Part shown: piece by piece, positions 52,624-60,313 of the stretch | How the letters are laid out: each line of letters opens with the position of its first letter | Position numbering within the stretch: position 1 is the first letter of the stretch | NCBI RefSeq assembly: GCF_902506455.1 | Contig: NZ_LR733844.1 | Span: forward strand, 249,133 to 313,132 | Length of the DNA: 64,000 bases | Source of the DNA: Sphingomonas sp. 8AM | GTDB lineage: Bacteria; Pseudomonadota; Alphaproteobacteria; Sphingomonadales; Sphingomonadaceae | Direction: 5' to 3' | Program-made: the position numbers and the translations under genes | Notes under the pieces: model-generated | Seen by the model: only the letters and a program-made list of their open reading frames with translations | The model's database searches: none | Told to the model about the DNA's origin: nothing

Positions 52624-54083
52624 GCCACCCCACGCACCGCGACCGCGAGATCGCGCCGGACCCGGCCCACGGCGGCGAGGAGCTTGCCGCCAGCGCTCTC
52701 GGCGCGAGAGTGGTCGATCACAGCGCCGCTAAGCGTGTCGTAGCAGACGACGTCATACGCGCCGTCGGCCAGCCCCTGGACCCGGAGCAGGGTGGCTTCC
52801 GCATCGTCGCGCGGGCGGATCATGCCGTCAGCGCCGGTCGCGTCGGTCCGCACGAGCCATGCGAGCGCCTGCCGGGCATCGCCGCAACCGATCGTCGCGA
52901 CGCCGCGATCCGTGCACCCCAGTTCCGCGGAGAGATTGCGCCGGTAAAAGGTGTTCCAATTGATGTGCGGCAGGAAGTCCGCCAGCGCCCTCTGGGCCTC
53001 GCGCATACCCGGGGTGAGGACATGCGGATGACGGTTGGGCCAGCGCATGCCACCGCCCGCGCCGCCGCTCGCCAGGTGCGCCCATTGAATGTGGCGGAAA
53101 TATTCGTCGTCAAAGGCGCTCGGCAGCGTTCGCTTCCGATCCTTGAAGCTGTGGATCGGCCCGTGTTCCGAGTCGAACACCGGCCGCGCCGGTCCAGCGG
53201 CCGTCACCGCGTCGCGCATCAACCGGGCGGCGGCGAGCGCGGGCGCTACGGTGTCCCGCGGGTCGTCGATCGTGCCATGCTCGTAGAGGTGCGTGTTGGC
53301 GAAATCGAGCGAGGGATGGCGGAAGATCGGCTCCGCCAGCGCGGGGTAGCGGATCAGCTCGGGTCCGAAGATCGAGACGGTCTGGAGATTGGCATGACCA
53401 AGCCGTTCGCGCTCGTGCGCGCGTAGCCATGTCGAGAGGTCGTCGATGAAGGGCGCGATGGCGGCGGGGTCGTCGCCGCCATGCGCCGGGTGGATCTCGT
53501 TCCATAGGTCCCAGGCGAACAGCGCCGGGCTACTGCCCCAGCGGTCGCTCGCGAACGCCAGCCGGTGCTTGATCGCGCGCCGCGTGTCGGGGCAGGTCAA
53601 CCACGTGTCCCGACCGCCGCATGGGCCACCGTTCGCGCGCGCATAGGGGTGACGTTGCCAGCGGATCCACATGAAGAAGGTGTCGTAGGGCGTGAGCAGC
53701 ACCCTGAGCCCGACCCGCTCGAGCAGCTGGAACAAGTCATCCCACAAGCGCACCATGGCCGGTACGAAGCGCCCCGCGGGCCGTTCGAGATAGCGGTGTT
53801 CGCCATGGCAATATTCCAGCATGAGCCGGATACAGGTGACGCCGTGCGCGCGCAGCTCGAGCAGGTGCCGCTCCACTGCCGCCAGGTCGCGGCGGCGAAA
53901 TAGCGGTGAGAGATCGGGCCAGGTGATCGCGTCATTGTGCCCGACCGGGGTCCAGGACGCGCCGTCCTCGGTGATGAAATAGGGCGAGCCGGGCACCACA
54001 CGGATGCGGGCCATCGCCGGAGCGAGCGAACCTAGCGGAACATGCACCGGCGCCGAGTAGACACTCCGCCGTGCCGGCACCAT
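52620..54083 (-). CDS. Cellulase-like glycoside hydrolase (GH5/GH-A clan type)
   Basis: A 487-residue TIM-barrel glycosidase without an obvious signal peptide. The acid/base Glu is in LFAWDLWNEIHP and the likely nucleophile Glu in ARPVFDSEHGPIHSF, as in clan GH-A enzymes such as endo-mannanases and cellulases. Other landmarks: FVPAMVRLWDDLFQLLERVGLRVLLTPYDTFFMW (barrel strand 3-4) and LDFANTHLYEHG (strand 6). Lack of export suggests an intracellular oligosaccharide substrate. Start at 54083 has a GGTGA before it; ATG 54014 (MARIRVVPGSPYFI) is an alternative. Coupled to the DUF2161 gene. Confidence 0.78.
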   Translation of the reverse strand: MVPARRSVYSAPVHVPLGSLAPAMARIRVVPGSPYFITEDGASWTPVGHNDAITWPDLSPLFRRRDLAAVERHLLELRAHGVTCIRLMLEYCHGEHRYLERPAGRFVPAMVRLWDDLFQLLERVGLRVLLTPYDTFFMWIRWQRHPYARANGGPCGGRDTWLTCPDTRRAIKHRLAFASDRWGSSPALFAWDLWNEIHPAHGGDDPAAIAPFIDDLSTWLRAHERERLGHANLQTVSIFGPELIRYPALAEPIFRHPSLDFANTHLYEHGTIDDPRDTVAPALAAARLMRDAVTAAGPARPVFDSEHGPIHSFKDRKRTLPSAFDDEYFRHIQWAHLASGGAGGGMRWPNRHPHVLTPGMREAQRALADFLPHINWNTFYRRNLSAELGCTDRGVATIGCGDARQALAWLVRTDATGADGMIRPRDDAEATLLRVQGLADGAYDVVCYDTLSGAVIDHSRAESAGGKLLAAVGRVRRDLAVAVRGVA

Positions 54084-54156
54084 CGAGAAATCACCGAAGC
54101 AACGCAGCGGCTCGGCTTACTTGATGTCGAGCAGTGAGATTCTCGATGGATAGGAG

Positions 54157-54558
54157 GTGGTTCGACAGCTCTCCACGCCCGGCCCATCAGCCAGCCGCTT
54201 CCGTCAGCGCCGCCAACGCCGCCTGTCCGGCCTGTTCGAGAGCGCGAATGTCGTCGGCAACGCCAAGCTGTTCTACACGCTCGGCCCGGTCACGGTGGAA
54301 GGTGCCTCGAACCTCCTGTCGTCGATCCGCTACTCGGTCTCGTCCATCGATCCGCTGGGCGACCGCCGCTACGCACCGAGCGACCTCTTCGACGCGCAAT
54401 TCCGCGTGAAGATGAGCCGGCTCTCGATGATCGTCGCGCAGGGCGAGAACCTGACCGTTTTCCAACCGCAGCGGTTGTTCGGCCCGGGCTTCGGGCTGCT
54501 CCGCGAGGAGATCGACAACGGCCGCGCCTTCTACGTCGAGGCGCTGGTCTGCTACTGA
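54157..54558 (+). pseudogene. Gene fragment of unknown family
   Basis: An open frame whose last ~105 residues look protein-like (ANVVGNAKLFYTLGPVTVEG; SSIRYSVSSIDPLGDRRYAPSD; QGENLTVFQPQRLFGPGFG), while the first ~30 are low-complexity Arg/Ser/Pro and have no start-like context. Probably the C-terminal remnant of a larger gene cut off on the left. I do not recognise the family. It lies in the debris zone beside the mobile island. Confidence 0.45.
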
Positions 54559-54608
54559 GAGGTTTTGCCGCGCCGCCAGGCGCTAACCGTAGGCGCAGCG
54601 GCTCGACG

Positions 54609-54878
54609 ATGCGCGACGTCGAGGACCTGCTCGCCGCCTGCCACGAGGAAGCGCTCCGCGACGATGCGCTGGCGGGGGGGGGGGGCGGAACCGTCTGACG
54701 CACCACGCGCGAACGCCGCACCCGTATGCTCGTCACGGTCGCCCTGATTACGCAGCACTCGCTCTACGCGATCGAGAACGCGCGCCCCGTCGGCTACGCC
54801 GGCCAGCTGCGCCAGGTCGCTTGGAGGCGGCTGGCCATCACGACTCGCACCCCACACAGCGGAGCGGCAACTCACTGA
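54609..54878 (+). pseudogene. Gene debris with in-frame stop and 12-G tract
   Basis: One frame reads MRDVEDLLAACHEEALRDDALAG, crosses a run of 12 G (54674-54685), stops at TGA 54696, and continues in the same frame as RTRMLVTVALITQHSLYAIENA and RPVGYAGQLRQVAWRRLAI to a TGA at 54876. The protein-like second part suggests that both belong to one broken gene. Family not recognised. The homopolymer could be a phase-variable tract, a decay scar or an assembly artefact. Confidence 0.4.
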
Positions 54879-54893
54879 CAAATTCTAGAAAAT

Positions 54894-54930
54894 GATGCTG
54901 CCGGTGAGGATTGAACTCACGACTTAAGCC
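54894..54930 (-). other. tRNA 3'-end-like sequence, candidate attachment (att) site
   Basis: Read on the minus strand, this segment has a good T-arm (GTGAG-TTCAATC-CTCAC) followed by CGGCAGCA, exactly like the last ~25 nt of a tRNA, but CCA is replaced by TCA and no matching 5' acceptor strand (GCTGCCG) or good D- and anticodon arms follow. A tRNA 3' fragment ~200 bp from a tyrosine integrase is the classic sign of an island end (attL/attR). The surrounding 54880-55090 stretch is AT-rich and carries no gene. Confidence 0.55.
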
Positions 54931-55124
54931 TTACCAATTTGGGAAATATAGTTCGCCATTCTACGCTACATTTCGCTAAAGCACTTTAGTTAAACGACTA
55001 TTCCAAATTGATCCTACGCCACTGATCTCTACGAAACGCTGCGTTTTTATCGAATCTGCTGACAATATGCTTACAATTTTGCCCCTCCGCGCTATTGTCA
55101 GCAAAACGCGCGGAGGTTTTGCTT

Positions 55125-56534
55125 ATGGCGAGGCTCACCAGGACCCGGATCGAGGCGCTGCCCATCCCGGCGTCCGGACAGGAAACACACTGGGACAGCG
55201 AGTTGCGCGGCTTTGGCGTGCGTGTCCTCCCGTCCGGGCTCAAGACGTTCGTCCTTCAATATCGCAATGCCGATGGCCGCAGCCGCCGTCTGACGCTTGC
55301 CCGCTATGGCGTACTGACAGTCGAGCAGGCGCGGGTCGAGGCGAAGAAGCGGCTGGGGGACGTTGCGCGCGGCGACGATCCGATCGAGACGCGCGATGCC
55401 GCACGGGCGGCACCCACCGTGGCAGACATCTGCGACTGGTATCTGGAGGAGGCGGAGAGCGGCCGGTTGCTGGGGCGGCGCCGGCGGCCGATCAAGATGT
55501 CGACGCTGCGGATGGATCGCAGCCGGATCGAACGGCACATCAAGCCACTGATCGGCACCCGCAAGGTAAAGTCGCTGGCACCGCCCGACATCGCCGCCTT
55601 TCAGGCTGATGTGGCGCAGGGCAAATCGTCCCGCTCACGCGGGGTCGGACGCGGTCGTGATACGATCGGTGGCGTCGGTGCGGGCTCGCGGAGCATCTCG
55701 ACACTTCATGCCGTGTTCGAGCACGCGCTGCGGCTCGGCAAGATCGACAACAATCCGGCGCGGGGCGTCCGGAGGCTGGCGAGCGGTCAGCGGACGCGCC
55801 GGCTGTCGGTCGCGGAACTCGCCGCGCTGGGTGAGGCGATGCGGACCGCCGCGGAGCAGGGCGAGCATCCGGTCGGCCTCGCCGCGGTGCGGCTGATCCT
55901 GTTGACCGGCTTCCGCCGCAATGAGGCGCAGGCGCTCCAGCGCGGCTGGGTCGACTTCGATGCCGACTGCGTGATGTTCCCCGACACCAAGAGCGGCGCG
56001 CAGGTCCGCGTCGTCGGCGCGGCGGCGATGGAGCTGATCGAGGCACAGGCCGAGCAGCCGGGCAATCCTTACGTCTTCCCCTCCGACTGGACGGGCACGT
56101 GGTACAAGCAGGTGCCCGATCTGGTCGAACGGCTGTGCAAGACGGCGCAGATCGAGGGCGTCACCCCGCACGTCTTCCGCCATACCTTCGCGAGCATCGC
56201 GGGCGAGCTTGGCTATTCCGAGCTGACAATCGCCGGCCTGCTCGGGCACGGCAAGCGCGGCGTGACGCAGGGGTATATCCACATCGACGACCTGCTGCGC
56301 TCGGCTGCCGATGCGGTGGCGGCCAAGATCGCCGCCGTGCTGGATGGAAAGGAACGGAGCATTGCGCCCCGGCGGCGGACGGCTCCTCAGGTGCCGGCGC
56401 GGCCGGTAAGCCGGTCGATGCCTGCCGAGGTGGACGACAACATGCTTATCGCCACACTGGCTGCGCAGTTTGCGGGCGGCGGTATCGATGCCGATCAACT
56501 CCGGTCGGCAGTGGCGCGGCTTACCGCGGGGTGA
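55125..56534 (+). CDS. Tyrosine recombinase/integrase
   Basis: A 469-residue phage/island-type integrase. N-terminal DUF4102-like arm-binding domain (MARLTRTRIEALPIPASGQETHWDSELRGFGVRVLPSGLKTFVLQYRN), a SAM-like core-binding domain (~100-215) and a catalytic domain with Arg in LLTGFRRNEAQ (~264), HxxR in VTPHVFRHTFAS (~350), His in LLGHGKRGVTQGYIH and the nucleophile Tyr at ~384. ATG 55125 has the ideal GGAGG RBS. The C-terminal ~85 residues extend beyond the usual end; its last 35 residues (VDDNMLIATLAAQFAGGGIDADQLR) reappear at 58433-58543. It marks the left end of the island. Confidence 0.93.
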   Translation: MARLTRTRIEALPIPASGQETHWDSELRGFGVRVLPSGLKTFVLQYRNADGRSRRLTLARYGVLTVEQARVEAKKRLGDVARGDDPIETRDAARAAPTVADICDWYLEEAESGRLLGRRRRPIKMSTLRMDRSRIERHIKPLIGTRKVKSLAPPDIAAFQADVAQGKSSRSRGVGRGRDTIGGVGAGSRSISTLHAVFEHALRLGKIDNNPARGVRRLASGQRTRRLSVAELAALGEAMRTAAEQGEHPVGLAAVRLILLTGFRRNEAQALQRGWVDFDADCVMFPDTKSGAQVRVVGAAAMELIEAQAEQPGNPYVFPSDWTGTWYKQVPDLVERLCKTAQIEGVTPHVFRHTFASIAGELGYSELTIAGLLGHGKRGVTQGYIHIDDLLRSAADAVAAKIAAVLDGKERSIAPRRRTAPQVPARPVSRSMPAEVDDNMLIATLAAQFAGGGIDADQLRSAVARLTAG

Positions 56535-56617
56535 GTAACAGTCCTTGCCCAACGGCTTCTGTCCGAAATTTGTAGGCATTTTTCGGACGAGGTGTGGATG
56601 CCGATATTTGATTCGTC

Positions 56618-58168
56618 TCAGTCCGGACCTCGCCCGAAGGTGTCGCCATAGAGCGCCTCGATCCGCATAGCTTCGCCATCGTCCAAAGCCGCGAACTCCT
56701 TTGTGCGTGCGCGCTGCGACAGCCTGCCGTCGTTCTGATCAAGGAACTTGTGCAGCAACTCGACGTGCGTCGTTGGCATATCGACGATCTGTTGGATGCC
56801 CTCGGAGAATCGATCGAACGCCTGGAGGAAATGCACCTCTTCCGGCAGATCGTGCTCGACCGTTTCCTCGACGCAGCCATAGAGGAATACCGCATGGGCC
56901 GTAGCGTCGAAGTAGCGGTAGAAGGCGGCGGTGTCGTTCAGCACCTCGACGTTGCCCGACGCGGTTGGGCGCCATTCGATGAACGGCAGGAGCGGCGTAG
57001 ACCAGGACTCCAGAACCGCACGATAGGGATCGATGTGGCGCAGGATTGCGGCGCTGACAGGAAAGACAAGGCCGGGAGGACTGTAGGCGGCGGCGGCCAG
57101 CGCATGGTGGATCAGCCAGCGATGCAGGCGTCCGTTCCCATCCACATAGGGATGGATGTAGACGAAGCCGAAGGCGAGGCACGCAGCCGCTACTACCGGG
57201 TCCATCACGCCGCGCACCGCCCGGTCGGCGAAGGCGATCAGTCCGTCCATCAGGCTTTGGAGATCCTCGTGCCGCGCACTGATGTGATCGGGCACGGGCA
57301 TGTTGGTGTCGCGGTCATGCATGCCGATGAAGCCGCCTTCGTCACGCAGCCCGAGGCGGACGAACCGGTCGTCGCCGATAACGATACGCTGGAGGCGATC
57401 GAATTCGCCGAGGCTGAGCGGACGGATACCGGCCTGCGCAATGGCCTGTCCCCAGCGCGCCGCCCGCTGCCCGGTCGGGCGCTCGCCTTCGATGGCAAAG
57501 GACGACTTTGAATCGTTGAGCAGGATGAACGCTGCGGCTCGTGCCACCAGGTCGGGCCGGACGCGCCCCATCGCCTCGCGTGCCCTGTCTCCGAGAGCCT
57601 TCGCCGAGAAGGCGGCGAGGTCGGGCGTCCGACGCACCAACGGACAGAAGGCTGGCGTGCCGGGCAGGTTGTTCATGACCTTATGCCGGGGCGACGGATC
57701 GCCCTCGGCAAGCGCATATTGCTGATCCGGGTCGAGTATTGAAACCAGCCGCACCTTACCGGGGTCTGGCACATCAAGCTGCCTGCTGGTCAGCCATTCG
57801 TAAAGGAACCACAGGCGGCGAGCGAAGGCGCCGGTCGGCGTCGCCCGGACGATCGCCTCCACCTCGTCGGGTGCGACCGCCTGAAACAGAGCGGCAAGTA
57901 CCTGAAGGTCGAGGCCTTCGTATCGGAAGGCAAAGACGAGTTGCGGACCGAGCGCCGCTGCGGGTCGATGGCGCGGCGTCAACATCAGCCACGCATCCGT
58001 CGAGATCGGGTGGTGGCGTCCGGCGATCGCCGCCATCCTTATCGGAAGTAGCAGGGCAAGGTCGTATCTCGCGATCAGCGCGGCATAGCCGACCGGCTCC
58101 CCTCGTTCGGGAAGCGGCCGTCCGTGAAAATCCATCACGTCGTGCGCAGGCCATTCACCCATCATCAT
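56618..58168 (-). CDS. Fic-domain protein (predicted AMP transferase), N-terminally autoinhibited type
   Basis: A 516-residue protein. The Fic core motif HPYVDGNGRLHR (339-350) contains the catalytic His and the phosphate-binding loop for ATP. A class II inhibitory helix (S/T)xxxE(G/N) precedes it as SFAIEG (223-228), whose Glu would block ATP in the resting state. There is a long N-terminal ~200-residue extension and a C-terminal region of ~120 residues, as in large Fic/DOC-type proteins annotated with an N-terminal DUF4172-like or winged part. It would AMPylate a target protein. It is convergent with the integrase, and the region upstream holds three operator-like repeats. No separate antitoxin is adjacent. 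Confidence 0.87.
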   Translation of the reverse strand: MMMGEWPAHDVMDFHGRPLPERGEPVGYAALIARYDLALLLPIRMAAIAGRHHPISTDAWLMLTPRHRPAAALGPQLVFAFRYEGLDLQVLAALFQAVAPDEVEAIVRATPTGAFARRLWFLYEWLTSRQLDVPDPGKVRLVSILDPDQQYALAEGDPSPRHKVMNNLPGTPAFCPLVRRTPDLAAFSAKALGDRAREAMGRVRPDLVARAAAFILLNDSKSSFAIEGERPTGQRAARWGQAIAQAGIRPLSLGEFDRLQRIVIGDDRFVRLGLRDEGGFIGMHDRDTNMPVPDHISARHEDLQSLMDGLIAFADRAVRGVMDPVVAAACLAFGFVYIHPYVDGNGRLHRWLIHHALAAAAYSPPGLVFPVSAAILRHIDPYRAVLESWSTPLLPFIEWRPTASGNVEVLNDTAAFYRYFDATAHAVFLYGCVEETVEHDLPEEVHFLQAFDRFSEGIQQIVDMPTTHVELLHKFLDQNDGRLSQRARTKEFAALDDGEAMRIEALYGDTFGRGPD

Positions 58169-58172
58169 TTCC

Positions 58173-58268
58173 GTGAAAAGAGATCACTTGGTCTAGATCG
58201 GATTGCTCAAACCATTCACCAGCTGCGAATATCTATCACTTTGTGCCTCTTGCGTGAATAGCTATCAC
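58173..58268 (-). promoter_or_regulatory. Three operator-like repeats upstream of the Fic gene
   Basis: Three related 15-mers lie just upstream of the Fic start: GTGAAAAGAGATCAC (58173-58187), GCGAATATCTATCAC (58225-58239) and GTGAATAGCTATCAC (58254-58268). The last two share 13 of 15 positions. Each is a partial palindrome (GTGA...TCAC), so cooperative binding by a dimeric regulator is likely. The regulator may be the HipB-like protein or another island factor. Confidence 0.5.
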
Positions 58269-58432
58269 CACAAGGGCGTTATATCTTCCCAGCCGCTCAT
58301 CATCACGCAGACGTGAACCTGCTGAGGAGGGCCAATCCGCTGCCGCGCAGCCATGCTAAGTGGAAATGCACGGAACGTTGCGCCCACGCAGCGCCTCGCG
58401 CAGCTGCCGGTGCGTTCGGTGAAGGAGTGGCC

Positions 58433-58543
58433 CCTGCAGACGTCGACGACAACATGCTGATCGCCACAGTGGCGGCGATGTTTGCTCACGGTAGCATCGA
58501 TGCCGCCCAGCTTCGTGCGGTTGCAGGACGCTTGAACGGAGGA
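58433..58543 (+). pseudogene. Duplicated integrase C-terminal tail
   Basis: A 37-codon segment (PADVDDNMLIATVAAMFAHGSI then DAAQLRAVAGRLNGG) is a diverged copy of the last residues of the integrase at 55125-56534 (PAEVDDNMLIATLAAQF, GGGIDADQLRSAVARL). It has no start and no stop of its own and runs in frame into the HTH gene below. This is the end of a former second integrase, or a trace of recombination that fused the integrase end to the next module. Confidence 0.7.
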
Positions 58544-58550
58544 CAACGGT

Positions 58551-58618
58551 CTTTCCCAATTGGGAAAGGAGCCCTTGATTTTAGAAAGTATTTGAGCCAT
58601 CTTTCCCGTTCGGGAAAG
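58551..58618 (+). promoter_or_regulatory. Twin perfect operators of the HipB-like regulator
   Basis: Two 18-bp palindromes CTTTCCC-N4-GGGAAAG lie in front of the HTH gene: CTTTCCCAATTGGGAAAG at 58551-58568 and CTTTCCCGTTCGGGAAAG at 58601-58618, exactly 50 bp apart. The second ends 9 bp before the start codon. This is the layout of autoregulated antitoxin-type HTH genes; the promoter (TTGATT region, 58575-58595) lies between the two. Confidence 0.75.
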
Positions 58619-58627
58619 GGCAGCCTG

Positions 58628-58876
58628 ATGAATCGCGCTGATACCGAAAACGACGCGGTTTGGTTTTCTCGCCGCTTTGGCGCGCTCGTCCGGGAACGCC
58701 GGCAGCAAATGGGGCTTACTCTCGAAGATCTGGCAACCGTCGCGGGCGTTGGCATCCGGTTCGTCCACGAACTCGAAAAGGGCAAGCCGACCTGCCAGAT
58801 CGGCCGCGCCCTCGTTGTTGCCGGACTGGTCGGGCTGGACCCGGTCGCCCTGCTAGAAGCGCAGAGAGCGTCATGA
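58628..58876 (+). CDS. HipB-like XRE-family HTH regulator
   Basis: An 82-residue protein with one Cro/C1-type HTH (about 18-73: FGALVRERRQQMGLTLEDLATVAGVGIRFVHELEKGKPTCQIGRALVVAGLVGLDPVAL). The VHELEKGKPT segment matches the HipB/Y4mF group, the DNA-binding antitoxins of HipA kinases. Two perfect palindromic sites precede the gene. The open frame extends upstream to 58313 through the integrase-tail remnant, but ATG 58628 is the natural start. The next gene overlaps by ATGA, where hipA would be expected, but it encodes an unrelated small protein. Confidence 0.8.
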   Translation: MNRADTENDAVWFSRRFGALVRERRQQMGLTLEDLATVAGVGIRFVHELEKGKPTCQIGRALVVAGLVGLDPVALLEAQRAS

Positions 58877-59127
58877 ACCGCGACGACTATCTGAAGCGCA
58901 GGGACTGGCTGCGGCTCGCAGCGGCTTGCGGACTCGGCGCTGCGCCGACCATCCGCCGCGTCCGCGCGTTGGCGACACGGTGGTGGCCAATGTTGATCGT
59001 GCGCGGACCGATGTCGAAGCCATGCCCACCCGGGGGTGACACCACCCTGCCGATACTCGTCACCGCGGTGGCGGCACGGTGCCGTGCGATCATGGCCAGT
59101 CTCAATGACATGGAAGGCGTAAAGTAG
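58873..59127 (+). CDS. Small basic hypothetical protein
   Basis: An 84-residue protein (MNRDDYLKRRDWLRLAAACG...) translationally coupled to the HipB-like gene through an ATGA overlap. It is Arg-rich with a central hydrophobic part (LATRWWPMLIVRGPM, TTLPILVTAVAARCRAIMASL). I recognise no family and it is not HipA. It may be a replaced or truncated partner. The region 59128-59347 that follows has no supported gene. Confidence 0.45.
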   Translation: MNRDDYLKRRDWLRLAAACGLGAAPTIRRVRALATRWWPMLIVRGPMSKPCPPGGDTTLPILVTAVAARCRAIMASLNDMEGVK

Positions 59128-59347
59128 GCCGTTTTTGATCGCGCCACTGTTGTGGAGCGGGGTGCTTAGGGCCAGCCCTCAGCGCCCTTCGGATCATCTT
59201 CCGCCCAGCTTCCTCCACCCGCTGCGCGCGTTCCGTGCAGCAGGGTCCCCGCGAAGACGCCCCTCCGGTTGCACACCCGGTCTCGCCGACGGGCAGGGGT
59301 TGCAGCGCGAAAGCTGCTGAACCCCGGATCGAGGAAGGACCAGCATC

Positions 59348-60010
59348 ATGACCGGCAACGCTCCCCGCAATATGATCTTCAACGGCGATTGCATCGACGT
59401 GATGCAGGCGTTCAACACCGGCAGCATCGACTTCATCCTGACCGACCCGCCGTATGTCACCCGCTACCGCGACCGGCAGGGCCGCAGCGTCGCCAATGAC
59501 GACAACGGACGCTGGCTGAAGCCTGCCTTTGCCGAGATGCACCGTGTCGTGAAGGACAGTGGCTTTGCGATCAGCTTCTACGGCTGGAACAAGGTGGACC
59601 TGTTCATGGAGGCGTGGCGCGCAGCCGGTTTCCGCGTCGTCGGGCATCTGGTGTTCCGGAAGCGGTATGCGTCGTCATCGCGATTTCTGCGCTACGAGCA
59701 CGAGCAGGCGTATCTGTTGGCGAAGGGCAATCCCCGGATGCCGTCGCGAATCATCCCCGACGTGATCGACTTTCCCTATTCCGGGAACCGTTTGCACCCG
59801 ACGCAGAAGCCGGTCGAGGCGCTGACCCCGCTGGTGGAAGCGTTCACCAGACGGGGCGACCTCGTGCTGGACCCGTTCAGCGGATCGGGATCGACACTGG
59901 CGGCGGCACGGGCGCTTGGCCGCGACTGGGTCGGAGTGGAACTGGACGCCAGCCATTACCGCACCGCGGCCCGCCGGCTTGGGCAGGCGCAGCGCATGGA
60001 CGCCGCATAG
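59348..60010 (+). CDS. Orphan DNA methyltransferase (N6-adenine/N4-cytosine, beta class)
   Basis: A 220-residue SAM-dependent DNA methylase. Motif IV DPPY is at 33-36 (FILTDPPYVTRY), before the SAM motif I DPFSGSGSTLAAA (about 174-186), which is the beta-class order. The target-recognition part lies in the middle (FRKRYASSSRFLRYEHEQAYLLAKG) with the conserved HPTQKPVEAL. No restriction endonuclease is adjacent, so it is an orphan enzyme, as often carried by plasmids and integrative elements either for regulation or for protection against host restriction. Confidence 0.9.
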   Translation: MTGNAPRNMIFNGDCIDVMQAFNTGSIDFILTDPPYVTRYRDRQGRSVANDDNGRWLKPAFAEMHRVVKDSGFAISFYGWNKVDLFMEAWRAAGFRVVGHLVFRKRYASSSRFLRYEHEQAYLLAKGNPRMPSRIIPDVIDFPYSGNRLHPTQKPVEALTPLVEAFTRRGDLVLDPFSGSGSTLAAARALGRDWVGVELDASHYRTAARRLGQAQRMDAA

Positions 60011-60313
60011 GCTTCAAAATAGCGCGAACTTGGCCGCCGGCCGCTAGCCGGCGGCGATCGCGCTTCCCAAGGTTCGCGCGATAGCCGGTAAGTCGTGCTG
60101 CGCAAAGATAATAACAGCGATCGATACAAGCGGCTGGTAGTATGATGATCATCACAAAAGGTTGTCTATTGTCGCCGAACTATCAGGCCGTATCCTGCGC
60201 TTCCACCGCAATCGCCAGCATCGTGAGGCATGTAACGGACGAGTGCAAAGCAGGGAAGGCGCACCGCGGGTTCGCATGTTGGGCGTGCGACCCGGGGGCG
60301 ACACAAGGTTGCC
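60011..60313. other. Intergenic region with luxR promoter
   Basis: 303 bp between the methyltransferase and luxR. After the hairpin, the less GC-rich stretch 60100-60180 (AAGATAATAACAGCG, GTATGATGATCATCAC) probably has the luxR promoter. It includes the perfect 12-bp palindrome TGATGATCATCA (60143-60154), a possible operator or lux-type box, though it does not match the classic lux box. Confidence 0.45.
60033..60055 (+). terminator. Hairpin after the methyltransferase gene
   Basis: A perfect 9-bp stem (GCCGCCGGC / GCCGGCGGC) with loop CGCTA, 22 bp after the stop. No T tract; probable terminator. Confidence 0.55.

Noticed and set aside
54890..54975. Complete tRNA gene on the minus strand
   Set aside because: Only the T-arm and 3' acceptor strand are convincing; the 5' acceptor strand, D-arm and anticodon stem do not pair, so it is reported as a candidate attachment fragment.
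59102..59647. 181-codon minus-strand open frame overlapping the methyltransferase start
   Set aside because: Antisense to a clear methyltransferase, without similarity or RBS.
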